Origin: an uncultured Bacteroidales bacterium
GTDB lineage: Bacteria > Bacteroidota > Bacteroidia > Bacteroidales > Bacteroidaceae
Length of the DNA: 64,000 nucleotides
Reading direction: 5' to 3'
Assembly: GCA_902775975.1 (NCBI GenBank)
Contig: CACYOC010000002.1
Span: 62,001 to 126,000 of the forward strand
The notes below the pieces were generated by a model that was given only the letters and a program-made list of their open reading frames with translations, made no database searches and was not told where the DNA came from. The number at the start of each line of letters is the position of its first letter. Within the stretch, counting starts at the first letter, position 1. Below are positions 61,200 to 64,000 of this stretch, one piece after another. Made by a program: the position numbers and the translations under genes.

Positions 61200-63017
61200 A
61201 TGAACCATATAAGAAACTTCTGTATCATCGCTCATATTGACCATGGTAAATCAACCTTGGCCGACCGTTTGTTGGAATATACCAAGACCATTCAGGTAAC
61301 GGAAGGACAGATGTTGGACGACATGGATTTGGAGCGCGAGCGTGGCATTACCATCAAGAGTCATGCCATCCAAATGGAATACAACTACAATGGCGATGGC
61401 AGAGAGATAAAAGGCGAAAAACCTGATAATGGGAAATATATTCTCAACTTGATTGATACTCCAGGACACGTCGATTTCTCTTACGAGGTCAGCCGTTCCA
61501 TTGCTGCTTGCGAAGGAGCGTTGCTGGTAGTAGATGCGACGCAAGGCGTACAAGCTCAGACCATCTCAAACCTGTATATGGCGATTGACAACAACCTGGA
61601 AATCATTCCCGTTATCAACAAGATCGACATGCCCAGTGCCATGCCCGACGAGGTGGAAGACGAAATCGTGGATCTCATTGGTTGCGACCCCGAAGATATT
61701 ATCCGTGCTTCGGGTAAGACTGGCGAAGGGGTAGAGGACATCCTGAATGCCGTTGTTGAGCGCATTCCGCATCCCGTTGGTGACGAGCAAGCACCATTAC
61801 AGGCATTGATTTTCGACTCGGTCTTCAACTCTTTCCGCGGCATCATCGCCTACTTTAAGATTAACAACGGTGTCATCCGCCAGGGAGACAAGGTGAAGTT
61901 CTTTAATACCGGCATGGAGTATGTTGCCGACGAGGTGGGAGTATTGAAGATGGACATGATACCCCGTAAAGAACTGCGCACAGGAGAAGTAGGCTACATC
62001 ATCAGCGGCATCAAGAATGCTAAGGAGGTAAAGGTAGGTGACACCATTACTCATATACAGGAACCTTGCGACAAAGCTATCGAAGGCTTCCAAGAAGTTA
62101 AGCCGATGGTCTTTGCCGGTGTCTATCCCATCGATCCGACAGATTACGAAAACTTGCGCGCTTCACTGGAGAAGCTGCAGCTGAACGATGCATCCCTGAC
62201 CTTCGTGCCTGAGACATCCATTGCATTAGGCTTTGGTTTCCGTTGCGGTTTCCTCGGACTGCTGCACATGGAGATTGTGCAGGAGCGCCTGGACCGCGAG
62301 TTCGACATGGACGTCATCACGACCGTTCCCAACGTAACCTATATGTGCTACACCAAACAGGGTGAGAAGAAGGAAGTCCACAATCCCTCCGGTCTGCCTG
62401 ACCAGACGATGATAGACCATATAGAAGAGCCATACATTAAAGCGAGCATTATTACTGCTGCCGACTACATTGGTCCTATTATGACGCTGTGTCTCGACAA
62501 GCGCGGCGAGCTGATCGACCAGCAATATGTCAGTGGCAATCGTGTGGAGCTGCGCTTTATGCTGCCCTTAGGCGAAATCGTCATAGACTTCTACGACAAA
62601 CTGAAGTCTATTTCCAAGGGATATGCTTCCTTCGACTATCATATTGACTCGTTCCGTCCTTCCAAATTAGCTAAACTAGACATCCTGCTGAATGGAGAAC
62701 CCGTCGATGCACTTTCTACCTTAACGCATCAAGACAATGCAGTAACCTTCGGACGCAGAATGTGTGAGAAGCTGAAAGAACTCATTCCCCGTCAGCAGTT
62801 CGATATAGCTATCCAGGCTGCTATCGGTGCAAAGATTATTGCCCGCGAGACGGTGAAGCAGGTCCGTAAGGATGTTACTGCCAAGTGTTACGGCGGTGAC
62901 GTCAGCCGTAAGCGTAAACTGTTGGAAAAACAGAAGCGAGGCAAGAAGCGTATGAAACAGATTGGTAATGTCGAGGTGCCGCAGAAAGCTTTCCTGGCGG
63001 TGCTGAAACTGGATTAA
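61200..63017 (+). CDS. lepA: Elongation factor 4 (LepA), ribosome-associated GTPase
   Basis: A 605-residue translational GTPase that acts on stalled or assembling ribosomes. G1 [16 protein letters not shown] (residues ~10-25), switch I around [18 protein letters not shown]3 [18 protein letters not shown]4 NKIDMP, G5 SGKTGEGV. It has the domain order of EF-G minus domain IV, and the LepA-specific C-terminal domain ending in [35 protein letters not shown] 15-residue insertion between G2 and G3 ([18 protein letters not shown]) is longer than in E. coli. The Crp-like gene follows after 37 bp. Confidence 0.97.
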   Translation: MNHIRNFCIIAHIDHGKSTLADRLLEYTKTIQVTEGQMLDDMDLERERGITIKSHAIQMEYNYNGDGREIKGEKPDNGKYILNLIDTPGHVDFSYEVSRSIAACEGALLVVDATQGVQAQTISNLYMAIDNNLEIIPVINKIDMPSAMPDEVEDEIVDLIGCDPEDIIRASGKTGEGVEDILNAVVERIPHPVGDEQAPLQALIFDSVFNSFRGIIAYFKINNGVIRQGDKVKFFNTGMEYVADEVGVLKMDMIPRKELRTGEVGYIISGIKNAKEVKVGDTITHIQEPCDKAIEGFQEVKPMVFAGVYPIDPTDYENLRASLEKLQLNDASLTFVPETSIALGFGFRCGFLGLLHMEIVQERLDREFDMDVITTVPNVTYMCYTKQGEKKEVHNPSGLPDQTMIDHIEEPYIKASIITAADYIGPIMTLCLDKRGELIDQQYVSGNRVELRFMLPLGEIVIDFYDKLKSISKGYASFDYHIDSFRPSKLAKLDILLNGEPVDALSTLTHQDNAVTFGRRMCEKLKELIPRQQFDIAIQAAIGAKIIARETVKQVRKDVTAKCYGGDVSRKRKLLEKQKRGKKRMKQIGNVEVPQKAFLAVLKLD

Positions 63018-63054
63018 AAACAACAAGAACCTATTACTACAAGAATATAAGATT

Positions 63055-63657
63055 ATGACAACAATTGGACTGACAACACGTGACGTGGCAAGAGAACTGG
63101 CAAGACGCTACAGCACCATGACCCATGAAGAGCTGGATGTACTGGAAAGCGTTTTGGTGCCTATGAAGTTCGCCAAGGGAGAGTTTGTATTAAGAGAGGG
63201 TGAAGTATGTACTAACATTTACTGGATTGTCAAAGGCTTGATCCGACAGTTCTACATGAAGAACGGCAAAGAACTGACAGAGCACATGGCAACCGAGAAT
63301 TCCATCTTTATGAGTATTGAGAGCTTGTTTAAGGAACAGCCCAGCCACATACAGATTCAATGCCTTGAACCTACCATTATCTTCGCCATGCCGAAAGACA
63401 GATTAGAGCATGAAGCCGTCAGAAATACCAACATACAGATGTTGTACCGTAAGATTTTGGAAGAATCTCTTATCCTTTCACAAATCAAGGCTGACATGCT
63501 GCGCTTCGAACCGGCTCCCGAACGCTATGCAAAACTGGTCAAGCGTTCACCGCAGTTGGTGCTGCGCGCTCCGCTGGTTTATATTGCCAGCTATTTGCAG
63601 ATGACTCCCGAGACGCTGAGCCGCGTTCGTACTTCTGCCTTGCTTGACGATAAGTAA
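63055..63657 (+). CDS. Crp/Fnr-family transcriptional regulator
   Basis: A 200-residue regulator. The N-terminal cyclic-nucleotide-binding-like beta-roll covers ~25-125 (VPMKFAKGEFVLREGEVCTNIYWIVKGLIRQFY); a long dimer helix follows, then a DNA-binding domain (ERYAKLVKRSPQLVLRAPLVYIASYLQMTPETLSRVRTS) with the helix-turn-helix YIASYLQMTPETLSRVR. The cAMP-contact residues of Crp are not evident, and there are no Fnr-type iron-sulfur cysteines, so the signal is unknown. It is placed behind lepA with 37 bp between and may be co-transcribed. It converges on ispE across a 24-bp gap with a hairpin. Confidence 0.9.
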   Translation: MTTIGLTTRDVARELARRYSTMTHEELDVLESVLVPMKFAKGEFVLREGEVCTNIYWIVKGLIRQFYMKNGKELTEHMATENSIFMSIESLFKEQPSHIQIQCLEPTIIFAMPKDRLEHEAVRNTNIQMLYRKILEESLILSQIKADMLRFEPAPERYAKLVKRSPQLVLRAPLVYIASYLQMTPETLSRVRTSALLDDK

Positions 63658-63664
63658 TTATGAA

Positions 63665-63678
63665 CGGCAGTTCTGCCG
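63665..63678. repeat. Palindrome between the Crp-like gene and ispE
   Basis: CGGCAG-TT-CTGCCG, a 6+2+6 dyad in the 24-bp gap between convergent genes. An alternative pairing AACGGC / GCCGTT spans 63663-63683. No T-run, so it is at best a weak terminator. Confidence 0.5.
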
Positions 63679-63681
63679 CCG

Positions 63682-64000
63682 TTACAACACGCCAAAATAC
63701 GTAAACATACCAGGGAACTGCTGCTCCAATGCTGCAGGTTCCTCCTTGAACAGTCCGAACAGGGCGCTGCCTGAGCCAGACATGGCTGCATAGGTGGCGC
63801 CCATATCATATAACTTCGTCTTCACCGCTCCCAGTTCAGGGTGCAAGGCAAACACACTTTCTTCAAAGTCGTTCACCAAATCCTCACGCCACGTCTCAAC
63901 AGGTTGCATCACTACATCCCTGCAGTTCTTCGCAGGATAGTGGGGATGGATACGCGAAAAAGCCTCTTTGGTAGGCACGGGAATGTCAGGACGTACCACA
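63682..64000 (-). CDS. ispE: 4-diphosphocytidyl-2-C-methyl-D-erythritol kinase, C-terminal part
   Basis: Only the last ~105 residues are inside the window; the start lies beyond 64000. The segment DFEESVFALHPELGAVKTKLYDMGATYAAMSGSGSALFGLF is the characteristic end of IspE, a GHMP kinase of the non-mevalonate isoprenoid pathway, including the GSGS phosphate loop of GHMP motif 3. The product would feed the polyprenyl chain used by MenA. It is convergent with the Crp-like gene. Confidence 0.9.
   Translation of the reverse strand, partial: VVRPDIPVPTKEAFSRIHPHYPAKNCRDVVMQPVETWREDLVNDFEESVFALHPELGAVKTKLYDMGATYAAMSGSGSALFGLFKEEPAALEQQFPGMFTYFGVL

Overview
The window is a contiguous piece of a Bacteroidetes chromosome, most likely from the Prevotella/Xylanibacter/Segatella group. 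The evidence is the promoter grammar (TTTG, 19-20 bp, TAnnTTTG, often continuing as GCA), an LpxC-FabZ fusion, an RprX/RprY-type two-component pair, a DUF5686 outer-membrane protein, a primary sigma factor of the short Bacteroidetes type, weak or absent Shine-Dalgarno sites, and a dense set of arabinan/arabinoxylan-degrading enzymes. I see no rRNA, tRNA, CRISPR array, transposase or phage gene.

Layout. 1-11.4 kb is a polysaccharide-degradation block: a GH43 enzyme cut by the window edge, a secreted esterase-GH97 fusion, a divergent GH51 / tandem-GH43 pair with a 4-bp overlap, and a second GH51 facing them. No SusC/SusD pair is inside the window. 11.4-15.1 kb holds lpxC-fabZ, lpxD and an HD phosphohydrolase. 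15.6-18 kb is galK-galM. 18-21.3 kb is folC-dnaJ-grpE. 21.4-27.1 kb has an ABC-F ATPase diverging from queA-nadE-trmH-like. 27.2-31.9 kb has a TonB-dependent receptor, then rprX-rprY. 32-40 kb is addB-addA-DUF5686, read leftwards. 40.1-47.4 kb is rpoD and the lon-tgt-lptF/G-DEAD helicase operon. 48-49.7 kb is a phosphohexomutase. 49.8-58.2 kb is two leftward groups (TPM-lemA-purM-prfA-pyrF and phoH-purC-menG-aroE). 58.4-64 kb has a pseudouridine synthase, a 51-residue membrane protein, menA, an HD hydrolase, lepA, a Crp/Fnr-like regulator and the end of ispE.

Most genes are housekeeping (lipid A, menaquinone, purines, pyrimidine, NAD, queuosine, proteostasis, recombination). The unusual content lies between the genes. 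Four intergenic arrays (near 15.18, 31.93, 47.49 and 60.38 kb) have unrelated sequences but the same design: 3-4 direct repeats with a period of exactly 22 bp, each unit an odd-centred palindrome. Three lie just upstream of promoters and one between convergent genes. A second class is short tandem repeats, mostly heptamers and again of unrelated sequence. Five of them fill gaps inside operons and touch or overlap the upstream stop codon (grpE/dnaJ, addA/addB, lptF/G/helicase, lon/tgt, TPM/lemA), and one sits inside queA. A third class is inverted repeats whose arms are themselves short tandem repeats. Three genes (HD hydrolase, queA, DUF5686) have promoters placed so that the transcript should begin at the start codon.
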